The position numbers were made by a program, and so were the translations under genes. Under the pieces are notes generated by a model. The model was not told the DNA's origin. It did no database searches and saw only the letters and a list, made by a program, of their open reading frames with translations. From Bacteroidales bacterium (GTDB lineage: Bacteria > Bacteroidota > Bacteroidia > Bacteroidales > UBA932), in NCBI GenBank assembly GCA_012522855.1, contig JAAYJQ010000016.1, positions 1-33,395 of the forward strand: 33,395 bases of DNA, given 5' to 3'. Position 1 is the first letter of the stretch; each line of letters starts with the position of its first letter. Below, in pieces: positions 7,433 to 14,995 of this stretch.

Positions 7433-9010
7433 ATGCGAAACATGAAATGGTTCTTTAAAATCATGCTGCCGGCACTCGTGCTGGTGTCCTGCAGCAAGGA
7501 GTCCGGGAGTCTGATGGATTCCGGCTCCGTCAGCACACCGCGGAACGAGGCCGTGGCGCACGACGAGATCGTGCTGGGAAAGAAACTCGACAATCCTTAT
7601 TCGATTGAGAATGTCCGGAACACGCTGAAGTCGCTGTACCCGACCCGGGGAGCGACTGAAATCGATCCGAACGGGCTGTATGTCCGCTTTCTGCCTGTGA
7701 ATTCCGGGCAGCTCGATCAGTTGGCCGGCCTCGGGCTGGAGATGTTCGACTACCCGCTGGACTACGAGATCCTTCGGGATGGAGATTACTACCACGATCG
7801 TTCGCTGCCGGAGGATCAAATCACCTGGCAGTACACGGTTGTACCTCCGGATTTCAAATTTCCGGCGGGAACCACCTACGAAATTCTCGAAGAGTGCTTT
7901 GTCCCCGATGAAGAGATCCCGACGCGGGGGTTCGAAGAGGTGGACTGGGATCGCGTGGAGAAGGAAGCCTTCCGGCGGACCGGAAACGAAGCGCTCATTC
8001 TTCCGGATACGCGCGGCAACCGAACCTATCCGAAAGGAAGGATCACCATCGAGGACAAGCAGGCCAAGGAGGGGAAGGTCCTCGGCGTGGCCGGCGTCAA
8101 GGTGAAGACCCAGGTTTTTGTCCGGATATCATCGGCCTATACGGACAAGGACGGCAACTACGAAATCCGGATGAAGTATTCCGCAAAACCGCATTACCGC
8201 CTGGTGTTCAAGAACACCTGCGACTTTTCGATCGGATTCAATCTGATCTTGTCTCCGGCTTCGACTTCCTCGCTCGGGAAGGGGTCTCCTCTAGGCATGG
8301 ATGTGAAGATCGACACGAATTCGGACGGAACGTTGTTCCGTAGGTGCGTGGTTAACAATGCTGCCTATGACTACATCTCCAAATGCAAGGAAATGGGGAT
8401 CTCAGGCCCGCCCAAGAACTTGAGGATCTGGATTTTCAAACAGATGCGGCCTTCCAGCGCGCTGATGCTGCATCACGGGGCCGTGTTGAACCAAAATGCC
8501 CTCGACAAATTCCTCGGCCTGTACCGATATCTCATCCGGGTCATTCTGCCGGACATCACCATCGGGGCGAGAGGCAGGAACGACTATGCTTCACTCTATG
8601 GGGCCACGGTGCATGAAATGGCGCATGCCAGTCATTTTCAGCGGGTGGGTACCACCTACTGGGACAAGTACATCACCTATGTCCTGACCGCATTCGCAGG
8701 CACGGGAGCGACGTATGGCGACGGTTCCGGGGCGAATGCCGGGTATTGCGAGGTCGGGGAGATGTGGGCCTATTACCTGGAGAACAAGTTGTACAAATCC
8801 AGATACGGATATTCCCCGGAATCGGGCTACGACCTCTGGTTCTATCCGCAGATCTTCGCCCAGCTGGAGGAGGAGGGGATCGATGTCTCCGATCTGTTCT
8901 CCGCCCTTCGGTCCGACGTGCATGACCGGGACGCGCTCTTGAAGAAGCTTGTCGAGATTTGTCCTTCGATGAAGACGGTGATCACCCGGATCTTCAGGTC
9001 CTATTCTTGA
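7433..9010 (+). CDS. Lipoprotein with HExxH metallopeptidase-like motif
   Basis: The 525-residue protein starts with a short signal peptide and a lipobox (LVSC, Cys20), so it should be membrane-anchored outside the cytoplasm. Residues of about 45-160 form a region rich in aromatic and proline residues (FDYPLDYEILRDGDYYHD) that recurs in uncharacterised Bacteroidales lipoproteins. At about 205-260 there is a carboxypeptidase-regulatory-like beta domain (GKVLGVAGVKVKTQ ... DGNYEIRM). At 394-398 is HEMAH, an HExxH zinc motif, with Glu440 and Glu443 about 45 residues later as possible third ligand, as in gluzincins. Peptidase activity is inferred only from the motif. It has its own promoter and is followed by the tRNA-Leu gene. 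Confidence 0.75.
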   Translation: MRNMKWFFKIMLPALVLVSCSKESGSLMDSGSVSTPRNEAVAHDEIVLGKKLDNPYSIENVRNTLKSLYPTRGATEIDPNGLYVRFLPVNSGQLDQLAGLGLEMFDYPLDYEILRDGDYYHDRSLPEDQITWQYTVVPPDFKFPAGTTYEILEECFVPDEEIPTRGFEEVDWDRVEKEAFRRTGNEALILPDTRGNRTYPKGRITIEDKQAKEGKVLGVAGVKVKTQVFVRISSAYTDKDGNYEIRMKYSAKPHYRLVFKNTCDFSIGFNLILSPASTSSLGKGSPLGMDVKIDTNSDGTLFRRCVVNNAAYDYISKCKEMGISGPPKNLRIWIFKQMRPSSALMLHHGAVLNQNALDKFLGLYRYLIRVILPDITIGARGRNDYASLYGATVHEMAHASHFQRVGTTYWDKYITYVLTAFAGTGATYGDGSGANAGYCEVGEMWAYYLENKLYKSRYGYSPESGYDLWFYPQIFAQLEEEGIDVSDLFSALRSDVHDRDALLKKLVEICPSMKTVITRIFRSYS

Positions 9011-9062
9011 TCGTTTGCGGAATGTTTTTTCATGAGTTTCTTGCGGGACATGCGCGATATAA

Positions 9063-9093
9063 TTTGCAAGTTTGACAACAATTTGTATATTTG
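9063..9093 (+). promoter_or_regulatory. Promoter of the tRNA-Leu gene
   Basis: TTTG (9063-9066), a 19-base spacer and TATATTTG (9086-9093) match the Bacteroidota -33/-7 consensus closely. The tRNA starts 15 bases downstream. Confidence 0.75.
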
Positions 9094-9107
9094 CAATCCA
9101 CTTCTGA

Positions 9108-9192
9108 GCGCGGGTGGCGAAATTGGTAGACGCGCTACTCTCAGGAGGTAGTGCCTATTACAGGCATGACAGTTCGACTCTGTTCCCGCGCA
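9108..9192 (+). tRNA. tRNA-Leu (anticodon CAG)
   Basis: An 85-base class II tRNA. The acceptor is GCGCGGG with CCCGCGC (9185-9191), discriminator A at 9192. The D arm is closed by GCG/CGC, the anticodon stem is CTACT/GGTAG with loop CTCAGGA (anticodon CAG), the long variable arm has a TGCCT/AGGCA stem, and the T arm has a TTCGACT loop. CCA is not encoded. Confidence 0.95.
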
Positions 9193-9200
9193 CGCGAAAG

Positions 9201-9224
9201 AACCGGCTTCCCGCCGGTTTTTTT
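9201..9224 (+). terminator. Terminator after tRNA-Leu
   Basis: AACCGGC (9201-9207) pairs with GCCGGTT (9213-9219) around TTCCC and is followed by Ts to 9224. Confidence 0.8.
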
Positions 9225-9275
9225 GGTTTCGGAAGTTGCCGGTTTTTTCGCATATTTGCAGCAAACGATTCCGAT

Positions 9276-10202
9276 ATGAAAATTGTTTTTCTGGATGCCG
9301 CGACCGTAGGGGATGTTTCTTTGGACCCGATTGAAAAACTCGGCGAATTGGTTTGCTGGCCGACTTCGACCCCGGAGGAAGCCCTGCGAAGGGTCTCGGA
9401 CTGCGAGGTCTTGATCATCAACAAAATCAAGGTATCGGAGGCGCTGTTGGATGCGGCGCCGAAACTCAGGCTGGTCTGCGAGGCCGCGACAGGCGTGAAC
9501 AACATTGACTTGAAGGCCTGCGAGGCCAAGGGGATCCCGGTCCGGAACGTGGCCGGATATTCCACAGATTCCGTTGTTCAGGTGACTTTCATGCACATTT
9601 TGTCGCTGTTGGGAAGCGCTCGCTACTTCGACCGGTTCGTCAAATCCGGGGAATATTCCCGGAGCGGGATCTTTACCGATCTCTCCCGCCCGTTCCCGGA
9701 GATCGCCGGAAAGACGCTGGGCGTAATCGGAATGGGAAACATCGGAACGAAGGTGGCGAAGATCGGGACGGCCTTCGGAATGAAGGTGGTGTACTATTCC
9801 ACTTCCGGAACCGGGCATTGCACCGATTATCCGAGCATAGCGCTCGAAACGCTGATGCGCGAATCCGATGTGATTTCCATCCATGCGCCCTACAACGCCC
9901 GCACGGCGGGTCTGGTCGGCGAGAAAGAACTCCGGCTGATGAAGCCGAGCGCCATCATCCTGAACATGGGGCGGGGCGGGATCATCGACGAATCCGCCCT
10001 TGCCCGGGTGATCGATGAAGGAATCATCGGCGGAGCCGCGCTGGATGTGTTCGTGACCGAACCCCTTCCCGCGGACAGCCCGCTTCTGCGCACCCGTCAT
10101 CCTGAGAAATTGAGTTTCACGCCCCACACGGCCTGGGCCAGCATCGAGGCCCGCGAGCGCCTTGTGACTGCCGTCGCGGCCAACATCGCCCGGGGCTGGT
10201 AG
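9276..10202 (+). CDS. D-2-hydroxyacid dehydrogenase (NAD-dependent)
   Basis: The 308-residue enzyme belongs to the D-isomer-specific 2-hydroxyacid dehydrogenase family, which interconverts 2-keto acids and D-2-hydroxyacids (for example hydroxypyruvate/D-glycerate or pyruvate/D-lactate). The Rossmann motif is GMGNIG within LGVIGMGNIGTKVAKIG. The catalytic Arg is in NMGRGGIIDE-type sequence, the Glu in DVFVTEPLP and the His in FTPHTAWAS. The exact substrate is not decided; glycerate dehydrogenase is a good candidate. The ATG at 9276 is chosen because the frame stays open upstream through the tRNA-Leu gene and its terminator, which cannot be coding. A weak -7 element, CATATTTG (9251-9258), lies 17 bases upstream. 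Confidence 0.9.
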   Translation: MKIVFLDAATVGDVSLDPIEKLGELVCWPTSTPEEALRRVSDCEVLIINKIKVSEALLDAAPKLRLVCEAATGVNNIDLKACEAKGIPVRNVAGYSTDSVVQVTFMHILSLLGSARYFDRFVKSGEYSRSGIFTDLSRPFPEIAGKTLGVIGMGNIGTKVAKIGTAFGMKVVYYSTSGTGHCTDYPSIALETLMRESDVISIHAPYNARTAGLVGEKELRLMKPSAIILNMGRGGIIDESALARVIDEGIIGGAALDVFVTEPLPADSPLLRTRHPEKLSFTPHTAWASIEARERLVTAVAANIARGW

Positions 10203-10218
10203 TTTTTCCGACAAATCG

Positions 10219-10248
10219 TTGGTTATTTCAAATTTATTCCGATATTTG
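10219..10248 (+). promoter_or_regulatory. Promoter of the histidine operon
   Basis: TTG (10219-10221), a 19-base spacer and GATATTTG (10241-10248, one mismatch to TAnnTTTG) form a Bacteroidota promoter. Transcription would start near 10252, about 15 bases before the leader peptide ATG. Confidence 0.65.
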
Positions 10249-10266
10249 TTGCAGAACGAACGACAA

Positions 10267-10320
10267 ATGACAAATCGCAAGCACATCCACGTCCATCATC
10301 GCCACTTTTCGGAGCGGTAA
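10267..10320 (+). CDS. hisL: Histidine operon leader peptide
   Basis: A 17-codon ORF encodes MTNRKHIHVHHRHFSER, with five histidines at positions 6, 8, 10, 11 and 13. It ends with TAA at 10318, 35 bases before a terminator hairpin and about 90 bases before hisG. Five His in 17 residues directly upstream of the his genes is the signature of a ribosome-mediated attenuator: scarcity of charged tRNA-His stalls the ribosome and allows readthrough. The peptide itself is expected to have no other function. It is far too short to be found by routine gene calling. The symbol is by analogy with enteric hisL; the sequence is not homologous. Confidence 0.85.
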   Translation: MTNRKHIHVHHRHFSER

Positions 10321-10388
10321 GTTGATCGTGTATTTCCTGCAATGAGATATTTCGAAAAGGCTTGCTCCTCCGCGGCGCAGGCCTTTTT
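10305..10388 (+). promoter_or_regulatory. His attenuator: antiterminator and terminator
   Basis: The terminator is AAAAGGC (10355-10361) paired with GCCTTTT (10381-10387), with an inner TGC/GCA, followed directly by the T run. A competing pairing joins CTTTTCG (10305-10311), inside the leader ORF just past the last His codon, with CGAAAAG (10353-10359), extended by G-U and A-U pairs. This uses up the 5' arm of the terminator. A ribosome stalled at the early His codons leaves 10305-10311 free, so the antiterminator forms; a ribosome reaching the stop codon covers it, so the terminator forms. The two-state model is inferred from base pairing. Confidence 0.8.
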
Positions 10389-10412
10389 CACAATGTATAA
10401 CGAACGAAGAAC

Positions 10413-11264
10413 ATGTTGAGAATTGCAATTCAAGCGAAAGGTCGCCTGAGCGAACAGAGCATCGCCCTGCTGGACGAGGCGGGCATCGTGTTCGATGACA
10501 GCAAACGAAAATTCCTTTCGCAGTCGAACAGTTTTCCCGCCGAACTCTTGTTCCTCCGGGACGACGACATCCCCCAGGCAGTCGCGATGGGGGTGGCGGA
10601 TCTGGGTATCGTGGGCTACAACGAAGTACTGGAGCGCGGACAGCAGGTCGACATCGTCGATCGTCTCGGTTTCGGCGCCTGCCGGATCTCCCTCGCGATC
10701 CCCAAAGGGGAGAACTATCCGGGGCTGTTCTATTTCCGGGGCAAGCGTATCGCGACTTCCTACCCGAACATCCTGGGCGGGTTTCTGAAAGAACACGGTA
10801 TTTCCGCCGAAATCAGCGTGATCGCAGGCTCGGTTGAAATCGCGCCCACAGTGGGGATGAGCGATGCGATCTTCGACATCGTCTCTTCCGGGGGCACATT
10901 GGTAAGCAACGGACTCGTGGAAGTGGAGAAAGTGGTTTTCTCGGAAGCCGTGCTGATCGCCGGCAAGAAACTGACCGACGAAAAAAGAAAAATCCTGGAG
11001 CAGATCAAGTTCCGTTTCAATGCGGTCAAGGACAGCCGTGGAAAGAAATACCTCTTGATGAACGTTCCGAACGAAAAACTCGAGGACGCGATCCGGATCG
11101 TGCCGGCGATGCGGAGCCCTACGATTCTGCCCCTTGCGCAGAGCGGTTGGTCCTCCCTGCACACCGTTGTGGACGCCGATGTACTCTGGGACAAGATCGA
11201 ACAACTCAAGGAGATCGGCGCGGAAGGTATCCTGGTTCTTTCCGTCGAGAAAATGGTGATTTGA
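10413..11264 (+). CDS. hisG: ATP phosphoribosyltransferase (long form)
   Basis: HisG catalyses the first, feedback-inhibited step of histidine biosynthesis: ATP plus PRPP to phosphoribosyl-ATP. The 283-residue length is that of the long form with a C-terminal ACT-like regulatory domain (about 210-283), so it does not need HisZ. Visible motifs are MLRIAIQAKGRLSEQ at the start, GVADLGIVGYNEVLE, and the PRPP loop DIVSSGGTLVSNGL. It is the first structural gene after the attenuator. The ATG at 10413 follows the terminator T run by 24 bases. hisD starts 7 bases after its stop. Confidence 0.96.
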   Translation: MLRIAIQAKGRLSEQSIALLDEAGIVFDDSKRKFLSQSNSFPAELLFLRDDDIPQAVAMGVADLGIVGYNEVLERGQQVDIVDRLGFGACRISLAIPKGENYPGLFYFRGKRIATSYPNILGGFLKEHGISAEISVIAGSVEIAPTVGMSDAIFDIVSSGGTLVSNGLVEVEKVVFSEAVLIAGKKLTDEKRKILEQIKFRFNAVKDSRGKKYLLMNVPNEKLEDAIRIVPAMRSPTILPLAQSGWSSLHTVVDADVLWDKIEQLKEIGAEGILVLSVEKMVI

Positions 11265-11271
11265 TGCGTGT

Positions 11272-12591
11272 ATGATGTCTCTCAAGCTATTCATAGAACC
11301 GGACCGGTCGCAATGGGCGCCGCTCTGCCGACGCGCGGCCGATGACGACCCGGTCCTCGCCGCGCGGGTGGGATCCATTCTGCAAAGTGTCCGTCTGCGC
11401 GGGGATGCCGCCCTGCTGGATTTCGAACGGCAGTTCGACGGACTGACAGCGACAGGAACCCCGCAGGAGGTCTTGCAGGTCGGCGAGGCTGAGATTCAGG
11501 CAGCCTTTACGGCAGTCCCGGAAGATCTGAAGGAAGCCATCGAGAAGGCCGCTTCGGCCATCCGGAAGTTTCACGAAGCCCAGTTGCCCGCTCCTGTCCG
11601 GGTTGAAACCTTTCCCGGCGTGACCTGTACGCAGCAAGCGGTTCCGATCCGGAGGGTCGGTCTCTACATCCCCGGCGGAAGCGCTCCGCTCTTCTCCACC
11701 GTACTCATGCTGGCCATCCCTGCCCGGGTGGCGGGATGCGAGGATGTGCTGCTTTGTTCCCCGCCCGGAGCCGACGGACGGATTCACCCTGCCGTGGTGT
11801 ATGCCGCGCGTCTCTGCGGGGTTCGGAACTTGTTCAAACTCGGGGGCGCGCAAGCCATCGCGGCGATGGCCTACGGAACCGAAACCGTTTCCCGGCGCGA
11901 CAAGATTTTCGGACCCGGAAACCGATATGTGATGAAAGCCAAACAGTTGGTAAGCCTGTCCGATGTCGCCGTCGATATGCCTGCCGGTCCTTCCGAAGTG
12001 ATGGTTCTCGCGGACGACACCGCCGTCCCGGCCTTCGTGGCAGCGGATCTGCTTTCTCAGGCGGAGCACGGGCCGGACAGCCAGTCCATGCTGGTTTGCG
12101 CTTCCGCCTCCTTCGCGGAACGCGTGACTGCGGAAATCGATCGCCAAGCGGAGAGTCTTGCCCGCCGGGACATCATCCGCAAAGCCTTGGACAACAGCCG
12201 GACCATCGTGCTGAACGACCGCAGGGATCGAATCGATTTCGCCAATGAATATGCTCCCGAACATCTGATCATCGCGATGCGCGATCCCCGGGCAGCGGCG
12301 GATTCGGTGTATGCGGCCGGAAGCGTCTTCCTCGGCAACTATTCTCCGGAAAGCGCCGGGGACTATGCCTCGGGTACGAACCATACCTTGCCCACGAGCG
12401 GTTGGGCCCGTTCTTTCAGCGGGCTCGGCGTGGAGTCTTTCCTGCGCAGACAGACTTGCCAGGAACTTACAAAGGAGGGTCTGGCGAGTTTGGCCGGCAC
12501 CATCCGTACGCTGGCGCGCGCCGAGGGCCTGGATGCCCACGCCGCCGCCGTCGAGATCCGGCTTGAAAACGATAAAAGAAGTGAATTATGA
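11272..12591 (+). CDS. hisD: Histidinol dehydrogenase
   Basis: HisD is the zinc-dependent, NAD-linked enzyme that oxidises L-histidinol to histidine in two steps, the last reaction of the pathway. The 439-residue protein is full length. Family motifs include VGLYIPGGSAPLFSTVLML, FKLGGAQAIAAMAYGT, VDMPAGPSEVMVLAD, the catalytic Glu-His pair in YAPEHLI, and SAGDYASGTNHTLPTSG. Two ATGs lie next to each other (11272 and 11275); either could be used. Its last four bases overlap the start of hisCB (ATGA), which suggests translational coupling. Confidence 0.96.
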   Translation: MMSLKLFIEPDRSQWAPLCRRAADDDPVLAARVGSILQSVRLRGDAALLDFERQFDGLTATGTPQEVLQVGEAEIQAAFTAVPEDLKEAIEKAASAIRKFHEAQLPAPVRVETFPGVTCTQQAVPIRRVGLYIPGGSAPLFSTVLMLAIPARVAGCEDVLLCSPPGADGRIHPAVVYAARLCGVRNLFKLGGAQAIAAMAYGTETVSRRDKIFGPGNRYVMKAKQLVSLSDVAVDMPAGPSEVMVLADDTAVPAFVAADLLSQAEHGPDSQSMLVCASASFAERVTAEIDRQAESLARRDIIRKALDNSRTIVLNDRRDRIDFANEYAPEHLIIAMRDPRAAADSVYAAGSVFLGNYSPESAGDYASGTNHTLPTSGWARSFSGLGVESFLRRQTCQELTKEGLASLAGTIRTLARAEGLDAHAAAVEIRLENDKRSEL

Positions 12592-14237
12592 ATCTAGAAG
12601 CAGTACTGAAGCGTGTACGCCCGAACATCCTGGCGCTGGAGCCCTATTCCACCGCCCGGGATGAATGCCGCGGGTCACGGCCTGAAGTCTTCCTGGACGC
12701 CAATGAAAGCCCCTACGACAACGGATTGAACCGCTATCCGGATCCGCGGCAACGGGCGTTGAAGGAAAAGGTTGCCGAGCTCAAAGGTATGTCTCCGGAG
12801 CAGCTTTTCCTCGGAAATGGCAGCGACGAGGCGATTGACCTGCTCTTCCGGGTGTTCTGCCGTCCGGGGCTGGACAATGCCGTTTCCATCGCCCCGAGCT
12901 ACGGCATGTACAGCGTTGCCGCGGCCACCAACGACATCGCTTTTCGGGAAGTGCCCCTCCGCCCCGACTTTTCGCTGGATGCGGAGGCCGTGCTCGCGGC
13001 GGCGGACGCGAATACGAAACTGCTGTTTCTCTGTTCCCCGAACAATCCGAGCGGAAATTCCTTTCCGGCAGAGGAAATTGTCTCCTTGTTGAAACGCTTT
13101 CCCGGAGTCGTCGTGCTGGACGAAGCCTACATTGATTTTTCGGAACGTCCTTCCCTCATCCCGTTGACCCGGGAATATGCCAACCTGGTTGTGTTGCAGA
13201 CTCTGTCCAAGGCATGGGGAATGGCGGGTCTCCGGGTCGGGCTCGCGGTCGCCGATCCCGGTGTGGCCGCACTGCTCGACAAGGTGAAATATCCCTACAA
13301 CATCAACATCCCGGCGCAGAAGATGGCTCTCGCGAAACTGGATCCCGCGGTCCGGGAAGCCCATGTCCGGGAGATTCTCGGCGAACGCGTCCGGGTGGCG
13401 AAAGCGCTGCAGGAAAGTCCGTCCGTGTTGCGTGTCTACCCGAGCGACGCCAATTTCCTGCTGGTGAAGGTGACGGATCCCGATGGACTCTACGCGCGCC
13501 TCATCGAACGAAAAATCATCGTCCGGAACCGCTCCCGCGTTCCCGGCTGCGGAGGTTGTCTGCGGATTACAATCGGAACGCCTTCCGAGAACGACCGCCT
13601 GCTCCGCGCGCTGGGAATCGAGGTTCCCGGACCGGCGGACGGGGTCGAGCTGTTGGGAGACCGGCATGTCCGGATCCGGCGGAAGACCCGCGAAACGGAT
13701 ATTCTTCTGGAATTGAATTTGGACGGGCCTGTCGGAGGGACGATCCGGACCGGACTGCCCTTTTTTGACCATATGCTGGAGCAGATCCCCCATCACGGGG
13801 GTGTCGGACTCCGGGTGGAGGCGAAGGGAGACTTGCAGGTGGATGAACACCACACGGTGGAGGATGTCGGCATCGTGCTCGGGGAGGCCATCGACAAGAC
13901 CCTGGGGGCGAAGCTCGGCATCGGTCGGTACGGTTTCGTGCTTCCGATGGACGACAGCGATGCCATGGTCCTGCTTGATTTCGGAGGTCGGATCGACTTT
14001 CAGTGGCGCGCTGAATTCCGGCGGGAGAAGGTGGGCGACCTGCCTACGGAACTCCTCCCGCATTTCTTTCAGTCGGTCTGCGCCGGCGCTCGGTGCAACC
14101 TGCACATCGCGGCGCGCGGAGAGAACGAGCACCACAAGGCCGAAGCCATTTTCAAAGCCTTCGCTCGGGCGATCCGGATGGCGGTCGCGCGCTCTCCGTT
14201 CCCCTACGAACTTCCCTCCAGCAAAGGAACGCTATGA
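12588..14237 (+). CDS. hisCB: Fused histidinol-phosphate aminotransferase and imidazoleglycerol-phosphate dehydratase
   Basis: One uninterrupted 549-codon frame joins two His enzymes. Residues 1 to about 345 are HisC, a PLP-dependent class I/II aminotransferase that makes histidinol phosphate; the PLP lysine is K208 in TLSKAWGMAGLRVG, and LDEAYIDF precedes it. After a short linker, about 365-549 is the HisB dehydratase domain, with metal-binding motifs DEHHTVED (419-426) and NEHHKAE (513-519). In most Bacteroidota HisB carries an N-terminal HAD histidinol-phosphatase domain. Here that domain is absent and HisC runs straight into the dehydratase, as if one deletion removed the hisC stop codon and the phosphatase part. 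Both remaining domains look complete. The phosphatase must be encoded elsewhere or be missing. Confidence 0.93.
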   Translation: MNLEAVLKRVRPNILALEPYSTARDECRGSRPEVFLDANESPYDNGLNRYPDPRQRALKEKVAELKGMSPEQLFLGNGSDEAIDLLFRVFCRPGLDNAVSIAPSYGMYSVAAATNDIAFREVPLRPDFSLDAEAVLAAADANTKLLFLCSPNNPSGNSFPAEEIVSLLKRFPGVVVLDEAYIDFSERPSLIPLTREYANLVVLQTLSKAWGMAGLRVGLAVADPGVAALLDKVKYPYNINIPAQKMALAKLDPAVREAHVREILGERVRVAKALQESPSVLRVYPSDANFLLVKVTDPDGLYARLIERKIIVRNRSRVPGCGGCLRITIGTPSENDRLLRALGIEVPGPADGVELLGDRHVRIRRKTRETDILLELNLDGPVGGTIRTGLPFFDHMLEQIPHHGGVGLRVEAKGDLQVDEHHTVEDVGIVLGEAIDKTLGAKLGIGRYGFVLPMDDSDAMVLLDFGGRIDFQWRAEFRREKVGDLPTELLPHFFQSVCAGARCNLHIAARGENEHHKAEAIFKAFARAIRMAVARSPFPYELPSSKGTL

Positions 14238-14290
14238 TCGTAGACGACGGCGCGGCGCGCATCCTCAGAAACTTTATTGAATCTTGTTGA
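14234..14290 (+). pseudogene. hisH: Ghost of hisH (in-frame internal deletion)
   Basis: An 18-codon ORF, MIVDDGAARILRNFIESC, starts in an ATGA overlap with hisCB and stops 2 bases before the hisA ATG, exactly where hisH normally sits. Its first seven residues resemble the HisH N-terminus (usual form I-V/I-D-Y-G-A-G-N). Its last eleven resemble the HisH C-terminus (usual form -R-I/L-L-x-N-F-L/I-), so the roughly 180 codons between, with the Cys-His-Glu triad, are gone in frame. The join lies in GGCGCG/GCGCGC, which would suit a microhomology deletion. The match is made from memory of family ends. HisH would supply ammonia to HisF. Confidence 0.65.
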
Positions 14291-14292
14291 AT

Positions 14293-14994
14293 ATGGACAT
14301 CATCCCTGCAATCGACATCCTCGGCGGAAGGTGCGTGCGCCTCACCCAGGGGGATTACGGACGGAAGAAGGAATATTCCTCGGACCCGGTGGAAGTCGCC
14401 CGGACCTTTGAACAAGCCGGGGCGAAGCGGCTGCACCTGGTCGATCTGGACGGGGCTCGTTCCGCGGCTCCGCAGAATCTGGATGTGCTCCGGAGCATTG
14501 TTTCCGCAACCTCTCTGGTCGTGGAATTCGGGGGCGGCATCAAGTCGGAAGCCTCGTTGGAAGCGGTTCTGGAAGCGGGGGCGCGGTACGCGATCTGCGG
14601 CAGCATCGCAGTCACCGCCCCGGACACCTTCTCCGCTTGGCTCGATCAATACGGGGACAGGATCATCCTCGGCGTCGACGTGCGCGGAGGCTTGGTGGCC
14701 ACGCATGGTTGGCTGAAAACCTCCCGTCTGACTGCTGTAGATGCCATTTCCTCCTGGCGGGACCGGGTCAAACAAGTGATCGTGACCGAGATCGACCGCG
14801 ACGGCATGCTCCGGGGGGTCAACCTGGAATTCTATGCCGGACTCCAGCAGCAGTTTCCCGGACAGGACATCGTCGTGAGCGGAGGAATCGGAACGATCGA
14901 ACAACTGGCTGAACTGAAAGCCGCCGGCATCCGGGCGGTCATCGTCGGAAAGGCTCTTTACGAAGGGAGAATCAAACTCGAAAGCTTGTTCTGA
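14293..14994 (+). CDS. hisA: ProFAR isomerase HisA
   Basis: HisA isomerises phosphoribosyl-formimino-AICAR phosphate (ProFAR) to PRFAR, an Amadori rearrangement. The 233-residue beta-alpha barrel has the two catalytic aspartates at D8 (PAIDILGG) and D129 (GVDVRGG), plus the half-barrel phosphate motifs VEFGGGIKS and VVSGGIGT. The ATG at 14293 is preferred to upstream TTG codons because it gives the usual MDIIPAIDI start and follows the ghost stop by 2 bases. hisF starts 1 base after its stop. Confidence 0.95.
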   Translation: MDIIPAIDILGGRCVRLTQGDYGRKKEYSSDPVEVARTFEQAGAKRLHLVDLDGARSAAPQNLDVLRSIVSATSLVVEFGGGIKSEASLEAVLEAGARYAICGSIAVTAPDTFSAWLDQYGDRIILGVDVRGGLVATHGWLKTSRLTAVDAISSWRDRVKQVIVTEIDRDGMLRGVNLEFYAGLQQQFPGQDIVVSGGIGTIEQLAELKAAGIRAVIVGKALYEGRIKLESLF

Positions 14995-14995
14995 T

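Noticed and set aside
9114..9275. Upstream extension of the D-2-hydroxyacid dehydrogenase
   Set aside because: It would translate the tRNA-Leu gene and its terminator; the ATG at 9276 gives the normal family start.
14284..14292. TTG start for hisA
   Set aside because: The ATG at 14293 gives the conserved HisA N-terminus, and the TTG codons lie inside the end of the hisH ghost.
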